The notes beneath the pieces were generated by a model that worked only from the letters and a program-made list of their open reading frames with translations, had not been told where the DNA came from and did not search any database. This document shows positions 54,289 to 63,345 of a DNA stretch of 64,000 nucleotides, in pieces (the first letter of the stretch is position 1; each line of letters starts with the position of its first letter). This DNA comes from Goekera deserti (lineage in GTDB: Bacteria > Actinomycetota > Actinomycetes > Mycobacteriales > Geodermatophilaceae): the NCBI RefSeq assembly GCF_010685995.1, contig NZ_JAAGWK010000012.1, forward strand, positions 62,001 through 126,000, given 5' to 3'. Position numbers and translations under genes: made by a program.

Positions 54289-55347
54289 ATGACCGCAGTC
54301 ACCCCCGCCACCCGCACCCCGGAGCACCCGGTCGACGAGGCCACCGGCCTGCGCCGGGACAGCTTCGCGCTGGCCAGCTACGCCGAGGGCGACCGCCGCT
54401 TCCCGGCCCTGGTCGGCTCGGACGGCACCGTCACCGACCTGTCCGGCACGTTCCCGGACCTGCACGCGGTCTTCGACGACTGGACCCGCAACCTGCAGGT
54501 GGTCGGCGACCTCTGGGCCTCCGGCAGCCGCCCGACCCGGCCGCTGGCGGGCCTGCGCCCGCTGCCGCCGCTGAGCCACCCCAACCTGCTCGCGGCCGGG
54601 GCGAACTACAAGACGCACTCGGCGCAGATGCTCACCAAGAACGAGTTCAACCAGCACAACCGGCGCCCCGGGGAGAGCGACGAGGACTTCTTCGCCCGCA
54701 ACCTGGAGCTCATGGAGACCCGCTCCCGCGAGGGCGTGCCGTTCTTCTGGACCGGGCTGCACTCCTCCCTGGTCGGCGCCCAGGACGACGTGGTGCTGCC
54801 GGTGCTGGGCAACGAGCCGGACTGGGAGCTGGAGCTGGGCGTCGTCCTCGGCGGCACCGGCCGGCTGCTCACCCCGGACGAGGCGCTGGAGAAGATCGCC
54901 GGCTACACGATCGTCAACGACCTGGGCACGGTCGACCTGTTCCGGCGCACCGACATCCCGTGGGGCTACGACTGGGTGAGCAAGCACCAGCCGACGTTCA
55001 AGCCGGCCGGCCCGTTCGTCGTCCCGGCGCAGTTCTTCACCCTCGACGACACGATCCGCACCACCCTGTCGGTGAACGGGCAGGTGATGCAGGACTGGCC
55101 GACCGCCGACCTCATCTTCCGGCCCGAGCAGTTCGTGGCCTACGCCTCCGAGCGGGTCCGGCTCACCCCCGGGGACATGATCGTCATGGGCTCCCCGCCC
55201 GGGAACGGGAAGCACCACGGCCGCTTCCTCGCCGACGGCGACGTCATCGACAGCACGATCACCTACCTCGGTTCGCAGCGGAACCGCTGCGTCGCCGAGG
55301 ACGCGCACGGGCGCACGCCGCACTTCGGCGACTTCCCCGCGAGCTGA
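54289..55347 (+). CDS. Fumarylacetoacetate hydrolase-family protein
   Basis: 352 aa. The FAH fold is shown by LLAAGANYKTHSAQM, metal-binding carboxylates in DWELELGVVLGG and the D in VNDLGTVDLF, then TFKPAGPFVVPA and LTPGDMIVMGSPPGNG. Family members hydrolyse or isomerise the oxo-diacids made after ring cleavage. It starts four bases after the LigA-like gene and so belongs to the same operon. Confidence 0.9.
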   Translation: MTAVTPATRTPEHPVDEATGLRRDSFALASYAEGDRRFPALVGSDGTVTDLSGTFPDLHAVFDDWTRNLQVVGDLWASGSRPTRPLAGLRPLPPLSHPNLLAAGANYKTHSAQMLTKNEFNQHNRRPGESDEDFFARNLELMETRSREGVPFFWTGLHSSLVGAQDDVVLPVLGNEPDWELELGVVLGGTGRLLTPDEALEKIAGYTIVNDLGTVDLFRRTDIPWGYDWVSKHQPTFKPAGPFVVPAQFFTLDDTIRTTLSVNGQVMQDWPTADLIFRPEQFVAYASERVRLTPGDMIVMGSPPGNGKHHGRFLADGDVIDSTITYLGSQRNRCVAEDAHGRTPHFGDFPAS

Positions 55348-55351
55348 CCGG

Positions 55352-57256
55352 GTGACCAGCACGCGGCGCACCGCCGTCTCCCCCGACGGCACCCGCTTTC
55401 GGGACCTGGACGGCGACGGGGTGATGGCGCCGTACGAGGACCCCCGCCTGTCGGCCGAGGAGCGGACCGCCGACCTGCTCCCCCGGCTGTCGAGGCAGGA
55501 GAAGGCCGGGCTCCTCTTCCACACCATCATCGGCGTCGGCCGGCCCGGCGAGCACGACGAACCGGCCGGCGTCAGCCCCTACACGACCCGCGAGCTGGTC
55601 GGCGAGCGACTGGTCAACCACCTCAACGTGCACACCCTGCCCACGGCGCGGGAGACCGCGCAGTGGGTCAACGCGGTGCAGGAGCTGGCCGAGCAGACCC
55701 CGCACGGCATCCCGGTCACCCTGTCCACCGACCCGCGGCACGGCTTCACCGAGAACAGCGGGGTGTCCCTCGAGGCGGGGTCGCTGTCCCAGTGGCCCGA
55801 GTCGCTGGGGCTGGCCGCGATCGGGGACGTCCAGCGGGTCGCCGAGTTCGCCGACGTCGTCCGCCGCGAGTACCTGGCACTGGGGCTGCGGGCCGCGCTG
55901 CACCCGCAGGTCGACCTGGCCACCGAGCCCCGCTGGGGACGGCAGGGGCAGACCTTCGGTCAGGACGCGGCGCTGTCCTCGGCGTTCGTGACCGCGTTCC
56001 TGCGCGGCATGCAGGGCGAGCACCTGGGCCCGGCCAGCGTCGCCTGCACCACCAAGCACTTCCCCGGCGGTGGCCCGCAGGCCGACGGCGAGGACCCGCA
56101 CTTCCCCTACGGCCGCGCGCAGGTCTACCCCGGCGGGCGCTTCGCCGAGCACCTCGAGCCGTTCCGCGCGGCGATCGCCGCCGGCACCAGCGCGGTCATG
56201 CCCTACTACGGCATGCCGGTCGGGCTGGAGCTGGACGGCGAGCCGGTCGAGGAGGTCGCGTTCGGCTTCAACCGGCAGATCCTCACCGGGTTGCTGCGCG
56301 AACAGCTCGGCTACGACGGCGTGGTGCTCACCGACTGGGGTCTGGTCACCGACATCGAGCTGTTCGGCAAGCCCTTCCCCGCCAAGGCCTGGGGGGTCGA
56401 GCACCTGTCCCCCGTCGACCGGGTGGCCCGGGTGCTCGACGCCGGCGCCGACCAGTTCGGCGGTGAGGTCCGCACGGACCTGGTGCTGGAGCTGCTGGCC
56501 GACGGGCGGCTCGACGAGCGGCGCGTCGACGAGTCGGTGCGCCGGCTGCTGCTGGTCAAGGTCCGGCTCGGGCTCTTCGACGACCCCTACGTCGACGAGG
56601 ACGCGGCGGAGCAGGTGGTCGGTGCCGCGCCGTTCCGGGCTGCCGGGCACCGGACCCAGGCGGAGTCGGTGACCGTGCTGGCCGGCGCCGCGGAGCTGCC
56701 GCTCGCCCCCGGGCGCCGGCTGTACGTCGAGGGCGTCGGCCCGGAGGTCGCCGCCGGCTACGGGGTGGTCGTGGACGACCCGGCCGACGCCGACCTGGCG
56801 CTGGTGCGGCTGCAGGCACCCTTCGAGCCGCGCGACCGCTACTTCCTGGAGGCGATGTTCCACCAGGGGTCGCTGGACTTCCCGGCCGACGTGGTGGAGC
56901 GGGTCACCGCGCTGGCCGCGCAGGTGCCGGTGGTCCTCGACGTCACCCTCGACCGGCCGGCCGTGCTCACCCCGTTCGACGGCGTGGTCACGGTGCTGAC
57001 CGCCAGCTACGGCTGCTCGGACACCGCACTGCTCGACGCGCTGAGCGGTGCGATCGCCCCGCGCGGGCGGCTGCCGTTCGAGCTGCCCCGCTCCATGGCC
57101 GCCGTACGGGCCAGCCGTCCCGACGTGCCCTCGGACACCGCGGACCCGCTGTACCCGGTGGGCGCCGGTCAGACCGTTGCGCCCGCCGGCCGAGGTCGGG
57201 AGCACGTCACCGCCGCGCCTGCGTCGTCGTCGGGACGTGCCGCTCCAGGGAGCTGA
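55352..57256 (+). CDS. Glycoside hydrolase family 3 enzyme
   Basis: 634-aa beta-glycosidase-like protein. The N-terminal barrel has LSRQEKAGLLFHT, PVTLSTDPRHGF, TKHFPGGGPQ and nucleophile in VVLTDWGLVTDIE; the second domain has SVTVLAGAAELPL and the C-terminal GRLPFELPRSMAAVRASR. There is no signal peptide, so it acts inside the cell. It starts four bases after the FAH gene, which suggests that the pathway receives glycosylated aromatics and first removes the sugar. Confidence 0.9.
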   Translation: MTSTRRTAVSPDGTRFRDLDGDGVMAPYEDPRLSAEERTADLLPRLSRQEKAGLLFHTIIGVGRPGEHDEPAGVSPYTTRELVGERLVNHLNVHTLPTARETAQWVNAVQELAEQTPHGIPVTLSTDPRHGFTENSGVSLEAGSLSQWPESLGLAAIGDVQRVAEFADVVRREYLALGLRAALHPQVDLATEPRWGRQGQTFGQDAALSSAFVTAFLRGMQGEHLGPASVACTTKHFPGGGPQADGEDPHFPYGRAQVYPGGRFAEHLEPFRAAIAAGTSAVMPYYGMPVGLELDGEPVEEVAFGFNRQILTGLLREQLGYDGVVLTDWGLVTDIELFGKPFPAKAWGVEHLSPVDRVARVLDAGADQFGGEVRTDLVLELLADGRLDERRVDESVRRLLLVKVRLGLFDDPYVDEDAAEQVVGAAPFRAAGHRTQAESVTVLAGAAELPLAPGRRLYVEGVGPEVAAGYGVVVDDPADADLALVRLQAPFEPRDRYFLEAMFHQGSLDFPADVVERVTALAAQVPVVLDVTLDRPAVLTPFDGVVTVLTASYGCSDTALLDALSGAIAPRGRLPFELPRSMAAVRASRPDVPSDTADPLYPVGAGQTVAPAGRGREHVTAAPASSSGRAAPGS

Positions 57257-57282
57257 GCTGTGCCAGGGCGACGAGGCGTCGG

Positions 57283-59754
57283 TCAGCCGCCGGCGACGGC
57301 CGCCACCGGAGGGGTCCTGGCCGCACGGCGGGCCGGGGCCACCGAGGCCAGCAGCCCGGCAACCGTGGCAACGACGACGATCGCGCCGACCTGCAGCCAC
57401 GGGACGGCCAGCACCACGGCCCCGCCGTCCTCGGCCAGGGCCGAGCTGACCGTGGCGAGGCCGTAGGCGCCGCCCGCCACGACGCCGAGCACGGCGGCGA
57501 CCCCGGCGGCGAGGACCGCCTCCCAGGCCAGCAGCACACGCACCTGACCCCGGGTCAGCCCCAGGGCCCGCAGCAGACCGGTCTCCTGGCGCCGCTCGAC
57601 CACCGACAGGGCGAGGGTGTTCCCGCCCCCGATCAGCGCGATGAGCACGGCCACGGCGAGCAGGCCGGTCCCGACACGCAGCAGCGTGTCGAGCAGGGCG
57701 TCCGTCGTCGCCCGCTCGCTGGCCGTCCCGGTCACCTCCGAGGCGGGCAGCCCGCTCTCGGCCAGGGCGGCGATCTCGTCGACGGCGGCGATCTGGTCGA
57801 TGCCGTCGGCCAGCCTCAGCCACATCGTCTGCACCGTCGCGTCGGGCGCCAGCCGGAGCAGGTCGTCGGCGGTCACCGTGAAGCTGCTCTCCTCACCGGA
57901 CACGACGGTGAACGTCTGCGACCGGTCGCCGGAGACGAGCGTCAGCGCGTCCCCTGCCTGCACGCCCAGACGCCCCAGGCTCCACGTCGGCACGACCATC
58001 TCGCCCGGCCGGGGCAGCGTCGTCCGGTCCGCGGACCGCAGCACCGGCAGTGCCTGCGTCGGGTCGACCCCGTCCACCTCCACGGGGAGGTCCGGACGGG
58101 CCGGGTCGACGACGCTCGCCCTGATCACGCCGGTGGACGCCACCACGCCGTCCGCGGTCGCCAGCTGCTGCTGCACCGACTCCGGCATCGCGTCGTAGGC
58201 GCCCACGATCACGTCGGTCGGGTACCTGGCCGCCAGTCCGGCCCCGGCGGTGGCCCGAGCCGAGCTGGTCGCGACCACCATCGCGGTGGTCAGGGTGACC
58301 CCGATCGTCAGGGCGATCACGGTGGTCGCCGTCCGGTGCGGGTCGCGGCTGGCGTTGCCGGCCGCCAGGCGGGCCGGCAGGCCGCCGACCCGGGCGACGA
58401 GCCGGCCGGCCAGGGCGACGACCGGGGGCACCGCCCGCTGCGCGAGCAGCAGACCGCCCAGCGCGCTCAGCACCACGCCGGCCAGCGTGGCGAGGAACTC
58501 CGCGGACGCGACGCCGATCGCCTGCAGCGCGACGCCCGAGCCCACCAGGAGCAGGCCACCGCCGAGCCGGGCCACCCCGCCGCGGGAGCGGAGCGGTGCC
58601 GGGTCGGTCGGCCGCAGTGCGGCGAGCGGGGCGACCCGGGTGGCGGCCCGGGCCGGAGGCAGTGCGGCGATCACCGTGGTCAGCGTGCCGACCGCCAGCC
58701 CCGTGGCGACCGCGGACGGCGGGACGGAGAGGCCGGACAGCGCGATCGCGGAGTCGGTGGCCCCGACGATCGCCGAGACGGCCGCAGCCAGTCCGACCCC
58801 CGCGAGCACGCCCAGCGCGGAGGCGAGCAGCCCGGTGACGGCTGCCTCCCCGAGGACCCCGCGGCGGACCTGCCGGGCGGTGGCACCCACGAGGCGCAGC
58901 AGCGCCAGGTCGCGGGTCCGCTGGGCCAGCAGCACGGCGAACGTGTTGGCGATGACCAGGCCCGCGACCAGCACGGCGACGGCGGCGGAGGCCAGCAGGG
59001 CCTCGGTGAGGACGCCGGTGTCGCCGAGCACCGCCCGGGCGGCGAGCTCGGCCTGCTCGGCCCCGGTGCGCACGGTGACACCCGTGTCGGGCACCGAGCC
59101 GCGCACCACGGCGGCCAGGGCGTCGGCGTCGGTGCCGGCCGTCCCGGCGATCCGCAGCTCGCCGGAGTCGATCGGGCCCCAGCTCTGTGCCTGCTGCGCG
59201 GTGACGAAGCCTCGACCGGAGCGACCCGCCGTCGCGTCGCTGCCCAGGTCGACCACCCCGGTCACGGTCAGGTCGCTGGTGACCAGCACGCCCTGGGTGT
59301 CGTAGGTGGACACCTGGAGGACGTCACCGACGGCGGCGCCGACACGCTCGCTCACCGCGATCTGGCCCGGGCCGGTCGGCAGCGCCCCGTCGGTCAGGTG
59401 CTGCCAGCGCAGCGCCGGGTCGTCGGCGACGGACTCGACCTCCATGCCCAGCTCCCCGGCCCGCCCGGGGACGCGGGCCGTCATGGCGATCTCCACCGAG
59501 GGGTCGACCGCGCGGACGCCGTCCACAGCGGCCACCGCGCCCACCAGGTCGCCCACGCCCGTGCCGCCCTCGCCGACGACGACCACGCTGGCGTCGACGT
59601 ACTCGGCCGCGGTGGCCTCGAGCACGGTGTCCCGCGCGGTCTGGTCCAGTGTCAGCGTGGCCACGACGAAGCCGACGGCGGTGACGATGGCCAGGGTGGA
59701 GGCGACGAGCCGGGGCAGGTGAGCCCGGATGCCGGCCAGGGTGACTGCGAGCAC
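57283..59754 (-). CDS. ABC transporter permease with two FtsX domains
   Basis: 823 aa. One helix at the N-terminus, an extracellular domain, then an FtsX unit ([24 protein letters not shown]...RTRDLALLRLVGATARQVRR), two central helices, a second extracellular domain (AYDAMPESVQQQLATADG...) and a second FtsX unit (ERRQETGLLRALGLTRGQVRVLL), ending in a last helix. This is the pattern of actinobacterial lipid/lipoprotein or antimicrobial-peptide-linked transporters. GTG start three bases behind the ATPase stop. Confidence 0.92.
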   Translation of the reverse strand: MLAVTLAGIRAHLPRLVASTLAIVTAVGFVVATLTLDQTARDTVLEATAAEYVDASVVVVGEGGTGVGDLVGAVAAVDGVRAVDPSVEIAMTARVPGRAGELGMEVESVADDPALRWQHLTDGALPTGPGQIAVSERVGAAVGDVLQVSTYDTQGVLVTSDLTVTGVVDLGSDATAGRSGRGFVTAQQAQSWGPIDSGELRIAGTAGTDADALAAVVRGSVPDTGVTVRTGAEQAELAARAVLGDTGVLTEALLASAAVAVLVAGLVIANTFAVLLAQRTRDLALLRLVGATARQVRRGVLGEAAVTGLLASALGVLAGVGLAAAVSAIVGATDSAIALSGLSVPPSAVATGLAVGTLTTVIAALPPARAATRVAPLAALRPTDPAPLRSRGGVARLGGGLLLVGSGVALQAIGVASAEFLATLAGVVLSALGGLLLAQRAVPPVVALAGRLVARVGGLPARLAAGNASRDPHRTATTVIALTIGVTLTTAMVVATSSARATAGAGLAARYPTDVIVGAYDAMPESVQQQLATADGVVASTGVIRASVVDPARPDLPVEVDGVDPTQALPVLRSADRTTLPRPGEMVVPTWSLGRLGVQAGDALTLVSGDRSQTFTVVSGEESSFTVTADDLLRLAPDATVQTMWLRLADGIDQIAAVDEIAALAESGLPASEVTGTASERATTDALLDTLLRVGTGLLAVAVLIALIGGGNTLALSVVERRQETGLLRALGLTRGQVRVLLAWEAVLAAGVAAVLGVVAGGAYGLATVSSALAEDGGAVVLAVPWLQVGAIVVVATVAGLLASVAPARRAARTPPVAAVAGG

Positions 59755-59757
59755 GGG

Positions 59758-60528
59758 TCAGCTCCCGAGCCCGCGCAGCGCGTCGATGATCGAGTCGCTG
59801 GTCGGCCGGTGGACCTCGCCGGCCAGGCGACCGTCGGCCAGCAGCACCACACGGTCGGCGTGGGCGGCCGCGATCGGGTCGTGGGTGACCATGACGACGG
59901 TCTGACCGGTCTCCCGGACGGCGGAGCGGAGCAGGCCGAGCACCTCGGTGCCGGCCCGGCTGTCCAGGTTGCCCGTGGGCTCGTCGGCGAAGACGACGTC
60001 GGGGCGAGGGAGCAGGGCGCGGGCGACGGCCACCCGCTGCTGCTGTCCGCCGGAGAGCTCGTGCGGCCGGTGCCGGAGCCGGTCGCGCAGGCCGAGCCGG
60101 CCGACCACCGCGTCCGTCCAGGCGCGGTCGGGGCGCTGTCCGGCCAGTTGCATCGGCAGCACCATGTTCTCCTGCGCGGACAGCGTGGGCAGCAGGTTGA
60201 ACGCCTGGAACACGAAGCCGATCCGCTGACGACGCAGCGCGGTCAGCTGTTCGTCGCTCGAGCCGGTCAGTTCGGTGTCGCCCAACCACACCGAGCCCGA
60301 GGTGGTGGTGTCCAGGCCGGCGAGGCAGTGCAGCAGCGTGGACTTGCCGGAGCCCGACGGCCCCATGATGGCGGTGAAGGCGCCGCGTGCGAACGCGACG
60401 TCGACCCCGTCGAGCGCGTGCACGGCCGTCTCACCCGAGCCGTACGTCCTGCGGAGGTCACGGGCGCTGACGGCAGCGGGAGGAGGTGCCGCGGGCTCAG
60501 CCGCGACGGTCATGACGGGGATGGACAC
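59758..60528 (-). CDS. ABC transporter ATPase (LolD/MacB/BceA type)
   Basis: 256 aa. Walker A GPSGSGKST, Q-loop FVFQAFNLLPTLSAQEN, signature LSGGQQQR, Walker B VVFADEPTGNLDS, switch THD, all intact. GTG 60528 has GGAGG upstream. It forms a two-gene transcript with the FtsX-type permease, divergent from an OmpR-type regulator. A 21-base motif 70 bases upstream is shared with a second gene nearby. Confidence 0.95.
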   Translation of the reverse strand: MSIPVMTVAAEPAAPPPAAVSARDLRRTYGSGETAVHALDGVDVAFARGAFTAIMGPSGSGKSTLLHCLAGLDTTTSGSVWLGDTELTGSSDEQLTALRRQRIGFVFQAFNLLPTLSAQENMVLPMQLAGQRPDRAWTDAVVGRLGLRDRLRHRPHELSGGQQQRVAVARALLPRPDVVFADEPTGNLDSRAGTEVLGLLRSAVRETGQTVVMVTHDPIAAAHADRVVLLADGRLAGEVHRPTSDSIIDALRGLGS

Positions 60529-60597
60529 TGCTGCCTCCAGAGGCGGGAACGAGACGTCATGGAGGGTGCAGGGGGCGGTGTCGGGCGGCCGTAGGAC

Positions 60598-60618
60598 TTC
60601 CCCTTATGCCGCCTTCAC
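60598..60618 (-). promoter_or_regulatory. Shared regulatory motif, copy 1 (ABC transporter promoter)
   Basis: On the minus strand: GTGAAGGCGG-C-ATAAGGGGAA. It matches copy 2 at 63363-63383 in 19 of 21 positions and has the same orientation and similar distance to a minus-strand start (70 bases here). The ATAAGGGGAA part is unusually AT-rich for this sequence. A response-regulator box or a special promoter is likely. Confidence 0.6.
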
Positions 60619-60678
60619 GACCGACCGGGCATCCTGGTGCAGCGCGCCGTCGATGTGTGACAGGAACCGGAGGGGCCG

Positions 60679-61341
60679 ATGCGCGTGCTCGTGGCCGACG
60701 ACGAGAGGTTGCTCGCGGAGACCGTGGCCGAGGGGCTGCGCCGGCTGTCCATCGCCGTGGACGTCTGCTACGACGGCGACGCCGCGGTGGACCTGGTCTC
60801 GGTGCACCGCTACGACGTCGCGGTGCTCGACCGTGACATGCCCGGCCGTACCGGAGACGAGGTGTGCCGGTACATCGTGGGCAGCCGCACCGGCGTCCGC
60901 GTGCTGATGCTCACCGCGGCCGCCGGCATCCGGGACCGCGTGGACGGCCTGTCCCTGGGCGCCGACGACTACCTCACCAAGCCCTTCGCGTTCGCCGAGC
61001 TGGCCGCGCGCGTCCAGGCGCTCGGGCGGCGGTCGGGGGCGATCACCCCGCCGGTCCTCGACCAGCACGGCATCGTGCTCGACGTCTCCCGGCACACCGC
61101 GTCGCGGGACGGCCGGCTGCTGTCGCTGACGCCCAAGGAGTTCGCCGTGCTGACCGTGCTCATGCGCGCCGAGGGACAGATCGTGACCGCCGAGCAGCTG
61201 CTCGAACAGGCGTGGGACGAGCACGCGGACCCCTTCACGAACGCCGTCCGGGTCGCCGTGATGACCTTGCGCCGCAAGCTGGGCGACCCGCCGGTCCTGC
61301 ACACGGTGCACCGGGTCGGCTACCGGCTGGGGCACGGCTGA
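60679..61341 (+). CDS. OmpR-family response regulator
   Basis: 220 aa. Receiver domain with phospho-acceptor D51 (AVLDRDMPG), acidic pair ADDE, switch Thr in MLTA and K101 (LTKPFAF); winged-helix output LTPKEFAVLTVLMRAEGQIV...VRVAVMTLRRKLGDPPVLHTVHRVGYRL. ATG 60679 has CGGAGGGG upstream. Coded just ahead of its kinase (two bases apart) and divergent from the ABC transporter it probably controls. Confidence 0.95.
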   Translation: MRVLVADDERLLAETVAEGLRRLSIAVDVCYDGDAAVDLVSVHRYDVAVLDRDMPGRTGDEVCRYIVGSRTGVRVLMLTAAAGIRDRVDGLSLGADDYLTKPFAFAELAARVQALGRRSGAITPPVLDQHGIVLDVSRHTASRDGRLLSLTPKEFAVLTVLMRAEGQIVTAEQLLEQAWDEHADPFTNAVRVAVMTLRRKLGDPPVLHTVHRVGYRLGHG

Positions 61342-61343
61342 CC

Positions 61344-62375
61344 GTGCGACCCACCCAACGTCAGCGCGTCTTCCTCAGCCTGTGCGCCTGCCTGCTCATC
61401 GGCCCGGTCGTCGCGGCCTGGGCGCTGGACCGGGCGGACGCCATCTGGGGCACCGTGCGCGGCACCTCGCTGGGGCAGGTGTCCGTCCCGTGGACGATCG
61501 TCGAGCTGGCCCTGGGCACCGGCCTGCTGCTGGCCGTGCTGGTCGGACTGACGCTGTGGTGCGGGCGTCCGTTGCGCCAGCTCAGCGCCACCGTGCGCCG
61601 GCTCGGTCCGCAGAACGTCGCCGAGCGGACGGACCAGGCCTCCGGCAGGGGTGAGTACGGGAGCCTCGCCGGGGCGATCGACGCCATGCTCGACCGGGTC
61701 GCGGAGGGTCACGCGGGCCAGCGCCGGTTCGCCGCCAACGCCTCGCACGAGCTGCGCACCCCCCTGGCGCTGCAGCGGACGCTGATCGAGGTCGGGATGT
61801 CCGGGGACCCGACACCGGACCAGCTGCAGCTGCTCACCCGGCAGTTGCTGCACACCAACGAGCGCAACGAGGCCCTCATCGAGAGCCTGCTGGTGCTGGC
61901 CGAGGCCGACCAGGCCGTCGTGGCGCGCACCCCGCAGCGGCTGGACGCGATTGCCGCCGACGTCGTCGCGGTCCACCGTCAGCTGGCCGATGCCGCCGGG
62001 GTCCGGCTGGAGACCGAGCTCGAGCCGGTGACCGTGGCCGGTGAGGCCACGCTCCTGGAGCGCCTGATCACCAACCTCGTGCACAACGGCATCAAGTACA
62101 ACGTCCCCGGCGGTGAGGTGTGCCTGCGGGTGGGGCCCGGACAGCCGGTGCTGCGGGTGACCAACACCGGCCCGGTCGTGCCGGCCGAGTCCGTCTCCCG
62201 GCTGTTCGAGCCCTTCCGCCGGGGACGCGGGGACCGGCTGGACCACAGCGCGGGTGCCGGGCTCGGGCTGACGATCGCCCGGTCGATCACCCAGGCGCAC
62301 GCGGGCCACATCGAGGCCGCCGCTCCCGTGGCCGGTGGCCTCGACGTGACGGTGGAGCTGCCCGCACCGACCTGA
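61344..62375 (+). CDS. Sensor histidine kinase with very short extracellular loop
   Basis: 343 aa. Two helices (about 10-28 and 52-72) enclose an outside loop of only about 22 residues, then HAMP, HisKA with phospho-H135 (FAANASHELRTPL), N-box LITNLVHNGIKYN, and G2 GAGLGLTIARSI. So small a loop is typical of intramembrane-sensing kinases that take their signal from a partner ABC transporter, as in Bce systems. GTG start two bases after the regulator stop. Confidence 0.93.
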   Translation: MRPTQRQRVFLSLCACLLIGPVVAAWALDRADAIWGTVRGTSLGQVSVPWTIVELALGTGLLLAVLVGLTLWCGRPLRQLSATVRRLGPQNVAERTDQASGRGEYGSLAGAIDAMLDRVAEGHAGQRRFAANASHELRTPLALQRTLIEVGMSGDPTPDQLQLLTRQLLHTNERNEALIESLLVLAEADQAVVARTPQRLDAIAADVVAVHRQLADAAGVRLETELEPVTVAGEATLLERLITNLVHNGIKYNVPGGEVCLRVGPGQPVLRVTNTGPVVPAESVSRLFEPFRRGRGDRLDHSAGAGLGLTIARSITQAHAGHIEAAAPVAGGLDVTVELPAPT

Positions 62376-62411
62376 CCGGCCGCCCGCGCGCGCCCGCCGG
62401 CCGCGGCCCGG

Positions 62412-63320
62412 TCATCGGCTCTCGACCACCGACTCGGCGGTGGCCGTCAGGGCGGCCTGGGCCTCCTGCCAGGACGTGCCGGCCGGGAACTCGCCGAGCA
62501 GCACGACCACCCGCCCGTCGGTCAGCACCCCGGTGGAGTGCAGCTGGCGGCGGTCGTCCAGGCAGCACATCCACCCCTGCTTGCCCGCCACCGCGCCTTC
62601 GGTGTCCGCCTGGTCCGACAGCAGCCCGAAGGACTGGTCGAAGCCGTCGGCGGCGGTGGGGGCGGCCGACCGCATCCAGGCGGTCATGGTCGCCAGGTCC
62701 TGGGCGGACAGGTGCGCGCCCAGGTCGGACAGGAAGGTGGCGAAGTCCGCCGCCGTGGTGGTCGTCTCGCCCCACCGCCCGGACCGCGCGGGTGGGGCGG
62801 TGTCGTCCAGTCCGAACTCCTCGGCCGCGGCGGTGACCAGCTGCGCGCCACCGAAGTCCTGCCAGAGGCTGTTCATCGCCTGGTCGTCGGAGACCTCGAC
62901 GGCCCGCTCCATCAGGGCCCGGTCGGCGTCGTCCAGGGTGAGGGTGCCGGCTTCGTCCTGCTCCAGCAGCTGCTGGACGACGAACAACTTGGCCAGCGAG
63001 GCGGTCCAGTGCGTCGATCCGGCGTCCTCCGAGACCGTCTCGGCGCCCGAGCCGTCCAGCACGACGACCGAGACCTCCCCGCCGGACGCGGCCGTCACCG
63101 GCGGCCTCCCCCGCAGCGCGGACACGTCCACGACGCCCGAGTGGGCGGCCAGCCAGCCGGCCAGGACGGCGGAGAGGGCGACGGCCAGGCCGCCGGCACC
63201 CCGCCGGCGACGGACCGGCCGGCCGCGGCGGTAGGCGGTGCGGCGGCTCGACCGCTCCGACGTCGGCGCCGCGGCACGACGAGGGAGGGCGACGGTGGGC
63301 TGCAGAGACGTCCTGGTCAC
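62412..63320 (-). CDS. Beta-lactamase-fold serine hydrolase, membrane-anchored or secreted
   Basis: 302 aa. A long Arg-rich N-terminus (about 40 residues) leads to one hydrophobic segment (GGLAVALSAVLAGWLAAH), then the class A fold: S108-x-x-K111 (TASLAKLF), S144-D-D (usual SDN has Asn) and K247-Q-G (usual KTG). The general-base glutamate region of real class A enzymes is not clear, so it may be a peptidase or sensor rather than an antibiotic-cleaving enzyme. GTG 63320. Convergent with the sensor kinase. Confidence 0.8.
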   Translation of the reverse strand: MTRTSLQPTVALPRRAAAPTSERSSRRTAYRRGRPVRRRRGAGGLAVALSAVLAGWLAAHSGVVDVSALRGRPPVTAASGGEVSVVVLDGSGAETVSEDAGSTHWTASLAKLFVVQQLLEQDEAGTLTLDDADRALMERAVEVSDDQAMNSLWQDFGGAQLVTAAAEEFGLDDTAPPARSGRWGETTTTAADFATFLSDLGAHLSAQDLATMTAWMRSAAPTAADGFDQSFGLLSDQADTEGAVAGKQGWMCCLDDRRQLHSTGVLTDGRVVVLLGEFPAGTSWQEAQAALTATAESVVESR

Positions 63321-63345
63321 GAGGTGGAGGTTCCGGGAAGCAGCC

